Below are positions 51,900 through 59,626 of a DNA stretch of 64,000 bases, in pieces (positions within the stretch are counted from its first letter, which is position 1; every line of letters starts with the position of its first letter). The notes below the pieces were generated by a model, which worked only from the letters and a program-made list of their open reading frames with translations, was not told the origin of the DNA and ran no database searches. The position numbers were made by a program, and so were the translations under genes. The DNA comes from UBA947 sp031550975 (GTDB taxonomy: Bacteria; Cyanobacteriota; Vampirovibrionia; Gastranaerophilales; Gastranaerophilaceae), in contig JAVBOC010000011.1 of NCBI GenBank assembly GCA_031550975.1, positions 62,001-126,000 on the forward strand, given 5' to 3'.

Positions 51900-53425
51900 T
51901 GCTTTTTACCTGACGGCGGGATAATCACGTAGAAAATGTGGTATTCACGCTCTTGGTTTAATTTATTTAAAACGGTGAACTGATATTCTGACGGTCTTGC
52001 AACGTAATTTTTTGGTAAAAAAGGCACAAGAGCTTTGGTATATGCTTTAGCGGCGCCATAATTTCTGCCTATAATCATTACGCCTGATTTTTTTATTTCC
52101 TCAGGTGTGATCCAAGGATTTTTATGCCCGTATGTGTCTAATACTATCTCAGGGGGCGTCTCATCGTAAATTGTTATCGGTAGTGCAAATTCAATGTATC
52201 CGCCAATATATTTAAGCGGAGCGTGTGTTTTTTTGTTCCAAATCTCCTCAAGATCGCTTGCGATTTCTTCGGAAGGATATCGGCTTCTAAAATTCTTCTC
52301 TACGCAAAAAAGTGTTAGCAAAATTAAGAATATTACTATCATAGTGCCATAAACCCATCTTAGGGTATATGTAGTCAATTTGTCATGCGAGCGTATCGGA
52401 AAAAAATAAAACAGTAATATGCCCGTCATAAACAGCATCGGATAACCCCAGGTTCCGTTAATGTGGTCTCCGGTAATCAACCCCGGCAATACTTGAAGAA
52501 CTATTGGAAAAATCCCAAGAAGAATCAAAAACCAGATATCAGCAAGGTTTCTATTTTCACTTTCTTCTTTTGGAAGTCTATTTCCCATCCTAAGCATGAA
52601 GAAAATGATTACGCTGCCGGCAATCGCACCCGCTTGAGTCATTAGAAACATAAAAGGCGATTGAAGATATTTAATCCATCCTGAATAAGCATGGGAATAA
52701 AATATTCTGCGCTCTTCAAAATACATCAGAGGAAAGAAATTATTCTTATAAAGCCAGATAAGATGCGGCAAAAATATTAAAAATGCAGTAATTCCCGCTA
52801 AATATAATCCCGGTCTTTTAAACTGTTCCCGTCCTTTTGGAACGAAAAGTAAATACATAGTCATGGGCAGAATTAACATAATTGTCTGATATTTGTTCAA
52901 AAATCCGAGTCCGATTGTTATGCCCAGCAAAATCCAGTCAATCAATAAGTTTTCCTTCATGCTCTTATAAAAATAATAAGCGATGGCCGGAAAAAGTGCG
53001 AACATAACAAAGTTCGGATTAAAACCGTCAAAAACCGTCATATAACTGTACACATAACAGCCTTCCAAAATCATTACCGCAAGCATTGACTGTTTTGTGT
53101 CAAGAAAAAATCTGCCGAGCTTAAAAAGGTAAATAAACCCTACCGAAATACAAGCTTGTCCCAATAGATACAATGACAAATCTGTTTTGCCAAGCAAGTT
53201 ATAAGCAAAATATCCCATCCAACCGGAAAGCGGGGGATGTTTATGCGTTCCCCAGTCAAAAAGTCCGCCCCAAACGATTGTTTCTAAAGCATCAGTCGGC
53301 AATAAATCACGAACGAATGACAAAGATGTCCAAACAACTAAATGAGCAACCAAAAATATTATAAAAAGCTTATAATCTTTAATCGTGGATACTGCTTTCG
53401 CCCACAAATGCTTACTCTCAACCAC
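51896..53425 (-). CDS. GT39/ArnT-like membrane glycosyltransferase
   Basis: About 509 residues if started at GTG 53425; no ATG lies in the correct region, and earlier codons run into the tRNA. It is polytopic with about 12 helices. The first periplasmic loop, WGGLFDWGTHKHPPLSGW, holds the Asp/His/Pro signature of the ArnT/PMT superfamily, which transfers sugars from polyprenyl phosphate to lipid A or proteins. The C-terminal 110 residues are soluble and lie in the periplasm. Its likely donor could be made by the GT2 enzyme at 10.3 kb; this link is inferred. Confidence 0.8.
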   Translation of the reverse strand: MVESKHLWAKAVSTIKDYKLFIIFLVAHLVVWTSLSFVRDLLPTDALETIVWGGLFDWGTHKHPPLSGWMGYFAYNLLGKTDLSLYLLGQACISVGFIYLFKLGRFFLDTKQSMLAVMILEGCYVYSYMTVFDGFNPNFVMFALFPAIAYYFYKSMKENLLIDWILLGITIGLGFLNKYQTIMLILPMTMYLLFVPKGREQFKRPGLYLAGITAFLIFLPHLIWLYKNNFFPLMYFEERRIFYSHAYSGWIKYLQSPFMFLMTQAGAIAGSVIIFFMLRMGNRLPKEESENRNLADIWFLILLGIFPIVLQVLPGLITGDHINGTWGYPMLFMTGILLFYFFPIRSHDKLTTYTLRWVYGTMIVIFLILLTLFCVEKNFRSRYPSEEIASDLEEIWNKKTHAPLKYIGGYIEFALPITIYDETPPEIVLDTYGHKNPWITPEEIKKSGVMIIGRNYGAAKAYTKALVPFLPKNYVARPSEYQFTVLNKLNQEREYHIFYVIIPPSGKKH

Positions 53426-53497
53426 TATAGTAATCTGTCTGTTCCTTATAGTTACAAAAAAGAGAACTTCGTTAATCCGAAATCCTCTTTTTTTAAA

Positions 53498-53574
53498 TGG
53501 TCGGGATGACACGATTTGAACGTGCGACCCCCTCGTCCCAAGCGAGGTGCGCTACCAAGCTGCGCTACATCCCG
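53498..53574 (-). tRNA. tRNA-Pro (anticodon TGG)
   Basis: A 77-nt cloverleaf: acceptor CGGGATG pairs with CATCCCG, D-arm AGCGCAGCTTGGTAGCGC, anticodon stem CTCGC/GAGGG around a TTGGGAC loop (anticodon TGG), T-arm with GTTCAAATC. The 3' CCA is encoded (TGG at 53498-53500 on the plus strand). It decodes CCA and, by wobble, CCN Pro codons. The GT39 gene begins about 70 bp downstream on the same strand with no terminator visible between them. Confidence 0.95.
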
Positions 53575-53675
53575 ATAAGTTTTATTTAATTATCAACATT
53601 CTGTTTGAGGTCAACAATTCAAGTCTATTAAAAACAAAATTAAACGTCAAGGGCGAAAATAGAATATTTCTCAAA

Positions 53676-53703
53676 TTGACTTGAAATCTTTTAGTAGTAT
53701 CAT
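53676..53703 (+). promoter_or_regulatory. Promoter of the yidC leader region
   Basis: TTGACT (53676-53681), 16-bp spacer, TATCAT (53698-53703). It is the clearest two-box promoter in the window. The predicted start near 53710 gives about 105 nt of leader before yidC. Confidence 0.65.
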
Positions 53704-53722
53704 GGGAGAACGAACGAGTGAA

Positions 53723-53794
53723 ATGAAAAAGTTTACTTTTGAATTTCCGAATGAGAGAATCTCAAAAGACCGGAGGTCTTATGAGGACTGTTGA
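53723..53794 (+). CDS. Possible leader peptide 1 upstream of yidC (23 aa)
   Basis: ATG 53723 to TGA 53794 encodes 23 residues starting MKKFTFEFPNERISKDRR. It lies wholly in the yidC leader transcript and its stop overlaps the second leader frame. No homolog is recognised; it may be chance. Confidence 0.35.
   Translation: MKKFTFEFPNERISKDRRSYEDC
53766..53780 (+). promoter_or_regulatory. Hairpin over the ribosome site of leader peptide 2
   Basis: AAGACC pairs with GGTCTT around GGA, placing the GGAGG (53772-53776) in a 6-bp hairpin just before ATG 53781. Confidence 0.45.
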
Positions 53795-53840
53795 ATTAAC
53801 ACAAGGAATAGAACATTGGACTTTAACGCAATTACAATAG
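53781..53840 (+). CDS. Possible leader peptide 2 overlapping the yidC start (19 aa)
   Basis: ATG 53781 has the strongest ribosome site in the area (GGAGG). It encodes MRTVELTQGIEHWTLTQLQ and stops at 53840, 25 bases inside yidC in another frame. Translation through this frame would interfere with or couple to the yidC start. Confidence 0.4.
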   Translation: MRTVELTQGIEHWTLTQLQ

Positions 53841-54904
53841 ATATATTGAAAACACTGGCAAGCATAGCAGGAAATTACGGGGTAGCAATCATCTTACTAA
53901 CAATTATAGTAAGACTTTTGCTCTGGCCGTTGAACGTTTCGCAACAGCGCTCTATGCGTAAAATGCAAGATCTTCAGCCGAAATTAAAAGCTATTCAAGA
54001 CAGATATAAAAGCAATCCGCAGATGATGCAGACCAAAATGATGGAGTTCTATAAAGAACACAATTTCAACCCGATGGGCGGGTGCATGCCTCTGTTAATT
54101 CAGATGCCTGTTTTCATTTTGCTTTATTCAGCGTTAATGAGTCCGGCGTTTATACAGGTTGCAGGTAACAGCCATTTTCTTTTTGTAAACAGACTTGATA
54201 CAACCCTAAGAGCTTCAGCGGAAATCTCTAACGACGGAACTTTCGGGGTTTCTAAAACAGATATTTTTGCGTTGGGCAAAGCCGCGACGGTTTATTTGCC
54301 GGGTGGTGAGATTATTGAAAACGTTAAAATAGATAAACCGGCAAAATCGCTTGAAGTTAAAGGCGGAATCACCCCGGGCGAACCGATTGATTTTGTTGTA
54401 ACTATTGACGCGCTTGATTTGAAATTCACTCAATCGCAAAACTTAGAAAAAGCTGAAATAGCTGTAACTGACACTAATACCCGAGAAATAGAAAAACTTA
54501 CTTTTGAAAGAAAAGGTGATGTGCTTACCGCATCTGTTCCTACAAAAGAAGCTACAAGAACTTTCCACTATGACGTGTTGATTTTAATCGCGTTGTTTGG
54601 ACTCACCATGTGGTTATCACAAAAAATCATGATGAAGAGTGCAAGCTCTGCCGGTCAAGATCCAACTCAGGCTGCAATGCAAAAATCAATGAGTACCTTC
54701 ATGCCGATTATGATTATCGGAACCTTTATCATAATCCCGATTCCGGCTGGGGTTTTCCTCTATTTGGTAACAAGCAACGTTCTCCAAATTGTGCAGACTG
54801 TCGTTGTTAACAAACAGATTGACGCTGAAAATGCTAAGAAAAAAGCAGCTGTCAGCGATAGTGATTTGAAAAACGCAAAAAAGATTGAATCTAAAGACGA
54901 ATAA
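53816..54904 (+). CDS. yidC: Membrane protein insertase YidC/Oxa1
   Basis: A 362-residue insertase. It starts at TTG 53816, since no ATG is in frame between the previous stop and helix 1; AAGGAA lies about ten bases before. The core is residues 1-120 (IVRLLLWPLNVSQQRSMRKMQ with the substrate-binding Arg, the cytosolic coiled coil, and GGCMPLLIQMPVFILLYSAL) plus 240-340. Residues 125-245 form a large beta-rich extracytoplasmic insert, as in cyanobacterial relatives. A basic Lys-rich tail follows. It inserts small membrane proteins with or without SecYEG. Its stop overlaps the queA start (TAATG). Confidence 0.92.
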   Translation: MDFNAITIDILKTLASIAGNYGVAIILLTIIVRLLLWPLNVSQQRSMRKMQDLQPKLKAIQDRYKSNPQMMQTKMMEFYKEHNFNPMGGCMPLLIQMPVFILLYSALMSPAFIQVAGNSHFLFVNRLDTTLRASAEISNDGTFGVSKTDIFALGKAATVYLPGGEIIENVKIDKPAKSLEVKGGITPGEPIDFVVTIDALDLKFTQSQNLEKAEIAVTDTNTREIEKLTFERKGDVLTASVPTKEATRTFHYDVLILIALFGLTMWLSQKIMMKSASSAGQDPTQAAMQKSMSTFMPIMIIGTFIIIPIPAGVFLYLVTSNVLQIVQTVVVNKQIDAENAKKKAAVSDSDLKNAKKIESKDE

Positions 54905-56022
54905 TGCTCTTATCTGATTTTGACTATAATTTGCCGGAAGAATTGATTGCGCAGCATCCTTGCGAAAAGCGTGAGAATTCTAAGATGCTTTTCTTGGGTG
55001 CAAACGGCGAAATTGAGCATAAACATTTTTATGACATTGTTGATTTGCTTGACGAAAATACCTTGCTCGTTTTAAATAATACAAAGGTAATTCCGGCGCG
55101 CCTTTTTGCTAAAAAAGATACCGGAGCGAATATCGAAATCTTCTTACTTAAAGGGGTTAATGAGACTGCAAAAAATGGCTCTCTTGCTCGTTCGCGAGTA
55201 ACGGCGTTGCAGGCCGGCGAAGCCGCCCTTCCAGCCTCAGCTCACTCGCGCTGGGAAGTTTTAATTAAGCCTTCAAAACGTGTCAAACCGGGGATGGTTT
55301 TGGAAGTCAGCGACGAACTTCAGGTGAAAATAATTGAGCCCCTAAAAGACAATGGTAAATGGCTTGTTGAACTGATTTATGAGGGAAATGTCTTTGATGT
55401 TTTGACCCGTAATGGTCATATCCCGCTGCCTCCTTATATCGAGCGTCAACGTGAAGCCAAAGACGATGCCAATGATACGGAGCGTTACCAAACAGTTTAC
55501 GCGCAAAAAGAAGGTTCAGTTGCGGCACCAACCGCAGGGCTGCATTTTACTGAAGAAATTCTGTCAAAATTGAAAGCTAAAGGTGTTGAAATCGCCTATG
55601 TTACTTTGAATGTGGGATTGGGAACCTTCCGTCCTGTTAAATGCGAAAATATTCTTGAACACAAAATGGACTCGGAGATTTTTGAAATTACAGAAGAAAC
55701 CGCGGCGGCAATTAATAAAGCACGCGCTGAGGGTAAAAAGCTTGTGGCAGTTGGTACAACAACAGTGCGCACTTTAGAAACCGCGTTCCAAAAATACGGC
55801 GAAATCAAAGCTTGCCAAGACGCGTCAGAACTTTTCATTTACCCGGGATATGAGTTTAGAGTAGTTGACAAATTGCTCACAAACTTTCACTTGCCAAAAT
55901 CTACTTTACTAATGCTAATCAGCGCCCTTGCCGGCAAAGACAACGTTTTCAACGCCTACGATGAAGCCATAAAAAACAGCTATCGTTTCTACAGTTATGG
56001 CGATTGCATGCTTATTTCTTAA
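54904..56022 (+). CDS. queA: tRNA preQ1(34) S-adenosylmethionine ribosyltransferase-isomerase QueA with a 30-residue insertion
   Basis: A 372-residue enzyme, about 25-30 residues longer than usual. It moves the ribosyl part of SAM to preQ1 in tRNA, making epoxyqueuosine. Visible family blocks are LSDFDYNLPEELIAQHP, RLFAKK, ERQREAKDDANDTERYQT, VAAPTAGLHFTEE and VGTTTVRTLET. Residues 87-116 (nt 55162-55251) are absent from typical QueA and sit between the strands IEIFLLKGVN and WEVLIKPSKR. ATG 54904 overlaps the yidC stop. Confidence 0.95.
   Translation: MLLSDFDYNLPEELIAQHPCEKRENSKMLFLGANGEIEHKHFYDIVDLLDENTLLVLNNTKVIPARLFAKKDTGANIEIFLLKGVNETAKNGSLARSRVTALQAGEAALPASAHSRWEVLIKPSKRVKPGMVLEVSDELQVKIIEPLKDNGKWLVELIYEGNVFDVLTRNGHIPLPPYIERQREAKDDANDTERYQTVYAQKEGSVAAPTAGLHFTEEILSKLKAKGVEIAYVTLNVGLGTFRPVKCENILEHKMDSEIFEITEETAAAINKARAEGKKLVAVGTTTVRTLETAFQKYGEIKACQDASELFIYPGYEFRVVDKLLTNFHLPKSTLLMLISALAGKDNVFNAYDEAIKNSYRFYSYGDCMLIS
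55162..55251 (+). repeat. 90-bp palindromic insertion in queA
   Basis: It contains GTTCGCGAGTAACG and, further on, CAGCTCACTCGCGC, so CGCGAGT and ACTCGCG are inverted copies. It resembles the element at 27311-27376 in the word GTTCGCG(GG)AGTAACG. Exactly 30 open codons. Confidence 0.55.
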
Positions 56023-56118
56023 TTGACTTACCCCAATAAATCATTAATGCAAATAGAGGATAACGAAATCAGTGTTTGGTAGTAATATATTATTGACCAA
56101 GACTGAGGGTGCAGAGGT

Positions 56119-56880
56119 ATGTTTTCAAACTTTATTCAAAATATGCTTAATGGCGGCGGGCAGGCTGCAGCGATGCAGCGTTATGCGCAAATCCACCAGA
56201 AGGTAAATGCTTCCAACGCTCAAGCACAGGTAAAAAATCCGCTTGATACGATTTATCCTGCTAATGCTTCCACTGATATAAAATCGCTGCCGGGAACAAA
56301 AAGCATCACTGATTTTGAAAAAATTCTGCAGTCATCCACCAAAGCAAATTTTGGTTCGCTCCTTATGAACCCTGAAATAATGAAGGTTAAAGCACAGCTT
56401 GCAGCGCAAAATGATGTTGAGGAAGTCGATGAAATTCCTGATTTAAGTTCGATTCTTCCGGCAGGAAGCGTAGCGCGTCCGGCAAACTTGGCGCAGCCGA
56501 CAAGCAAGGCGCATATTATGAATATGGTTTCAAAAATCTCTCAAAAACACGGGGTGGACGAAAACCTTGTAAAAGCTTTAATTAAACAGGAATCCGGTTT
56601 TAATCCGAAAGCGACTTCTAAAGCTGGCGCTATGGGGTTAATGCAACTGATGCCGTCTACTGCCAAGGGCTTGGGTGTAAAAGATGCTTATAATCCTGCG
56701 CAAAACGTTGACGGCGGAGTGCGGTATTTAAAATCAATGTTAGACAAATATAACGGTAATGTGGTGTTGGCTCTTGCTGCTTATAACGCCGGCCCGGGAG
56801 CTGTGGACAAATATGGCAGCGTTCCGCCTTATGCTGAAACCCAAAATTATGTCAAAAGCATTTTAGCCAATTATTTGTAG
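56119..56880 (+). CDS. Lytic transglycosylase (SLT domain), without signal peptide
   Basis: A 253-residue protein. The C-terminal 120 residues are an SLT/Slt70-type lytic transglycosylase: ALIKQESGFNPKATSKAGAMG (in part) with the catalytic Glu near residue 157, GLMQLMPSTAKGLGV, NVDGGVRYL and ALAAYNAGPGAVDKYG. It cleaves peptidoglycan glycan strands to 1,6-anhydro ends. The N-terminal 130 residues are Ala/Asn/Gln-rich and contain no signal peptide, so it is either exported by a non-Sec route or released otherwise. GCAGAGGT precedes ATG 56119. Confidence 0.88.
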   Translation: MFSNFIQNMLNGGGQAAAMQRYAQIHQKVNASNAQAQVKNPLDTIYPANASTDIKSLPGTKSITDFEKILQSSTKANFGSLLMNPEIMKVKAQLAAQNDVEEVDEIPDLSSILPAGSVARPANLAQPTSKAHIMNMVSKISQKHGVDENLVKALIKQESGFNPKATSKAGAMGLMQLMPSTAKGLGVKDAYNPAQNVDGGVRYLKSMLDKYNGNVVLALAAYNAGPGAVDKYGSVPPYAETQNYVKSILANYL

Positions 56881-56937
56881 CTAACTACGTCAAAAGGGTG
56901 ATTTTAGCCCGAAACGTTTGCTTCAAATGTGTTTTAT

Positions 56938-56946
56938 TGTTATAAT
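56938..56946 (+). promoter_or_regulatory. Extended -10 placed for leaderless MCE-protein mRNA
   Basis: TGTTATAAT ends exactly six bases before ATG 56953. The first four bases of the leader alternative would leave no ribosome site. Confidence 0.7.
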
Positions 56947-56952
56947 CGTTAT

Positions 56953-58317
56953 ATGAAATTTTCATCATCGTTTAAGGTAGGTTTATTGACGCTTTTAGCA
57001 CTGGTGCTTTTGCTCGGTGTCGTTTGGCGTGTCAAAGGCCGTTCGTTGTCTTCTGCGGAGCGTATTGAAATTCAATTTAAAGATATTAATGGTATGCGTC
57101 CGGGTGCAGGTGTTCAGATGATGGGGTTAAAAGTCGGTCAGGTAGAAGAAATTACACCTGTTGTTGCCGGCGAAAACAGTTATGTTACGGTTAAATTTGT
57201 TATTACGACCGAGGGGATTAAAATTCCTAATGCGTCGATGTTTTCTATCCAGCAATCAGGGCTAATCGGGGAACTTTTCCTTGAAATTACACCGCCAAAA
57301 ACAAGAACACTTTATCTGCCGGTTGTATCAAATAAGGATCTTTTGTTTAAAGATGATGTTGTTGAGATGAAACTTGACGACAGTTATTTTGATGTAGGAA
57401 ATATTAAAAATATTGAAATCATAGCGCGTGATGCTGTTCCGCATAGCAGCCGCGATTATATTAAAACAAACCATGCATATAAAGTTGACTATATCGTTGA
57501 CTTGCCGGGTTTGATTTTGCCTGAGTTTATGAAAGGCACAGCAATTCAGCAAAGCGGCAATTCAAAGCTGCGTATCACAACGCTTGATGAAGTTACTTTG
57601 CCATATCCTAAGCAGACTTCGCCTTATACGGTTATTGAGCCGATGAGGTTGGCAGACTTCCTTGACTGGCAGTATAAAGCGGCTGAATCCTTGACTGAAA
57701 CCAACAGAAAAGTTAACGACTTGCTATCAGATGATGTTATCGCTGAATTAAAAGCGTCTGTTGTAAACATTAATGATTTGACTTCACAAGCCAGCGGAAC
57801 AATGGCAAAGCTTAACGAGCTTATTGACGATTCACGCGGTGACATAAAGAAAATGATGGAGCTTGCTGATCAAGCGACGACTGACTTTAATAAACTCTCT
57901 AAAAATATAAATACGTTAATCGGAGACCCTTCGTTTAGAAAAGATTTGAATTCTGCGACAACCTCAATGGCTTCATTGAGCGATAATTTGAATAAAATTA
58001 TGGGTGATACTGAGCAGTCAAAACAAATGGCAGCGGATATCAGAGCATCAATGCATAACATCAACGAAATCAGTAAGTTTGTAAATACCCTTACAAAAGA
58101 TGACCAGTTGAAAAAAGATTTAACAAGAACTGTTAATAATTTGAATAATACAATGGTTGATATTTCAACCACGTTAGACACTGTAAACAGACTAACGCCT
58201 GAGAGCAAAACAGAGTTGCAAAAAATTATGGATGACACAGCTGTCACAACCTGCAACCTGAGAAAATTCTCTGAAAAACTCAACAAACGGTTCTTGCTAT
58301 TTAGATTAATGTTTTAA
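56953..58317 (+). CDS. MCE/MlaD family lipid-transport substrate-binding protein
   Basis: A 454-residue protein from ATG 56953 (an in-frame ATG 24 bases earlier overlaps the promoter). One N-terminal membrane helix (KVGLLTLLALVLLLGVV) precedes an MCE domain at residues 35-120: IQFKDINGMRPGAGVQMMGLKVGQV and SGLIGELFLEI. Residues 230-440 are long helices with heptad character (AKLNELIDD, ADQATTDFNKLSKNI), as in MCE proteins that form tubes. It is usually the periplasmic part of an ABC lipid transporter. No mlaE or mlaF partner is adjacent. The gene is leaderless by its -10. Confidence 0.9.
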   Translation: MKFSSSFKVGLLTLLALVLLLGVVWRVKGRSLSSAERIEIQFKDINGMRPGAGVQMMGLKVGQVEEITPVVAGENSYVTVKFVITTEGIKIPNASMFSIQQSGLIGELFLEITPPKTRTLYLPVVSNKDLLFKDDVVEMKLDDSYFDVGNIKNIEIIARDAVPHSSRDYIKTNHAYKVDYIVDLPGLILPEFMKGTAIQQSGNSKLRITTLDEVTLPYPKQTSPYTVIEPMRLADFLDWQYKAAESLTETNRKVNDLLSDDVIAELKASVVNINDLTSQASGTMAKLNELIDDSRGDIKKMMELADQATTDFNKLSKNINTLIGDPSFRKDLNSATTSMASLSDNLNKIMGDTEQSKQMAADIRASMHNINEISKFVNTLTKDDQLKKDLTRTVNNLNNTMVDISTTLDTVNRLTPESKTELQKIMDDTAVTTCNLRKFSEKLNKRFLLFRLMF

Positions 58318-58332
58318 TGATATAATTACTTT

Positions 58333-58361
58333 GTCATCCTGAACTAAATTCAGGATGACAA
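58333..58361 (+). repeat. Minimal palindromic repeat in the leader of a prepilin gene
   Basis: TGTCATCCTGAA pairs perfectly with TTCAGGATGACA around CTAAA. It is the terminal inverted repeat of the larger family without the middle, and lies just after TATAAT (58320-58325), so it would form a hairpin at the 5' end of the mRNA. Confidence 0.8.
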
Positions 58362-58399
58362 ATGGGCAACTTTGGAACAAAAAAAGAACAGGAGAAAGC

Positions 58400-59561
58400 A
58401 TGAAAAACCTTGATACGACTGCATTTGCGGGGGGGGGGGCTCCTTTTAAGCGCTAGAGATAATAGACCAAAAGCCAGCAACGATTTGGTGAGCAATTGCG
58501 AACAAAATGAACCTATTCCCCTATTGCCTTATCCCCCTATTTACCCCCGAAAAAAGGCTTTCACCCTGGCCGAAGTGCTGATAGTCCTCGCCGTAATCGG
58601 TGTTGTGGCGGCGTTAACAATTCCCACACTACTCAAAAGCTGGGACACTAACCGCTGGAGTACAGCCGATGATGTCTTTAAAAATAGACTAACCCAAGCT
58701 GTCTCCCAAATGCACGCACGAGGGAAATTAACAAACCTGAACTCAACCCAAAAATTTATAGAAGAACTGCAACACTACATGAAAATAGTAAAAACCTGCG
58801 ATAACGACCACCTTAACGAATGCTTCTCAGAGAACATAGACGAAACAGCGTTTAACGCAGAATCATTCAAAACATCAAATGCCTTCGGTCAAACCTGGAA
58901 CTCCCAAACCTGGGGTGTAAAACTGGCAAATGGAGCAAACATGCTCATAGCCTATAACCCCAACTGTACCCTGGACCCAGCCGCCACCGGCCCTGAAGTA
59001 GCAACTTGCTCCGTAGCCGCAATCTACGACACCAACGGCGACACCTCCCCGAATGTCACCGATGGAACCAAAGATATTAGAAAGTTTAATGTCGTTAATA
59101 AAACTGTTTGTACCAAGGGAGTAAGGTTGGGTGATATATGTGTTTCAAGTGCTGATGTAAATTACGATTACTTAGACTTGACAAATGATACAGAGGATAT
59201 GAAGTATGATATGTCATGTGAGAACTGTCCACATCCTGTAAACCACAGTTGGTGTCAAAGCTCTTATTGCCGCTATAATTATTGGGCAGGTGCTAAGAAA
59301 GCCTGTGATTTGTTGGATATGAGGCTGCCTACACAAGCAGAGTGGGATACAATTCTCTCACACAAAGATAAATTGGGGCTATACGTTGATCCTCCACTAC
59401 TTTTTCCTTGGGCAAGTGATACCCGTGGATATTGGCTTGAGGACGGAACCAGCAGCCCAACTAGTGTGATGTCTGCCGATTACTGGATTTCAGGCAATCA
59501 ATATGCATGCCAAGCTAATGGTAAGAGTTCTATGAATAAAAATCTCAGGTGTGTAGAATAA
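58400..59561 (+). CDS. Prepilin-like protein with lectin-like C-terminus; start and body out of frame across an 11-G tract
   Basis: AGGAG is 5 nt before ATG 58400, which opens MKNLDTTAFAGGG but stops after 18 codons. The pilin body is in the +1 frame after the G tract: a 40-residue Pro-rich stretch, KKAFTLAEVLIVLAVIGVV (class III signal, Ala before Phe) and a hydrophobic helix. The rest matches the prepilin at 12.7 kb over about 150 residues (VSQMHARGKLTN, YMKIVKTC, AIYDTNG). The C-terminus (WAGAKKACDLLDMRLPTQAEW ... NKNLRCVE) is C-type-lectin-like. Removing one G joins ATG and body into a 386-residue protein. A TTG at 58410 is the only in-frame start otherwise and has no ribosome site. Assembly error is possible. 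Confidence 0.7.
58429..58439 (+). repeat. Homopolymeric tract of 11 G
   Basis: Eleven consecutive G in codons 10-13 of the prepilin gene. Lengths of 10 or 13 place the strong ATG in frame with the pilin; 11 and 12 lead to early stops (TAG and TAA). Confidence 0.9.
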
Positions 59562-59611
59562 TTGCTTTAAGCACATTAAAACCCTGGAGCTACAACCTTC
59601 AGGTTTTTGTG

Positions 59612-59620
59612 TGTTATAAT
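59612..59620 (+). promoter_or_regulatory. Extended -10 placed for leaderless lpxK mRNA
   Basis: TGTTATAAT ends exactly six bases before ATG 59627, with no Shine-Dalgarno. Confidence 0.7.
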
Positions 59621-59626
59621 TCTTGA

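Noticed and set aside
53426..53512. Start of the GT39 protein at 53512
   Set aside because: It would make the first codons overlap the 3' end of tRNA-Pro; a start after the tRNA is required.
53702..53722. Extension of the first yidC leader peptide to ATG 53702
   Set aside because: That ATG overlaps the -10 hexamer TATCAT and precedes the predicted transcription start.
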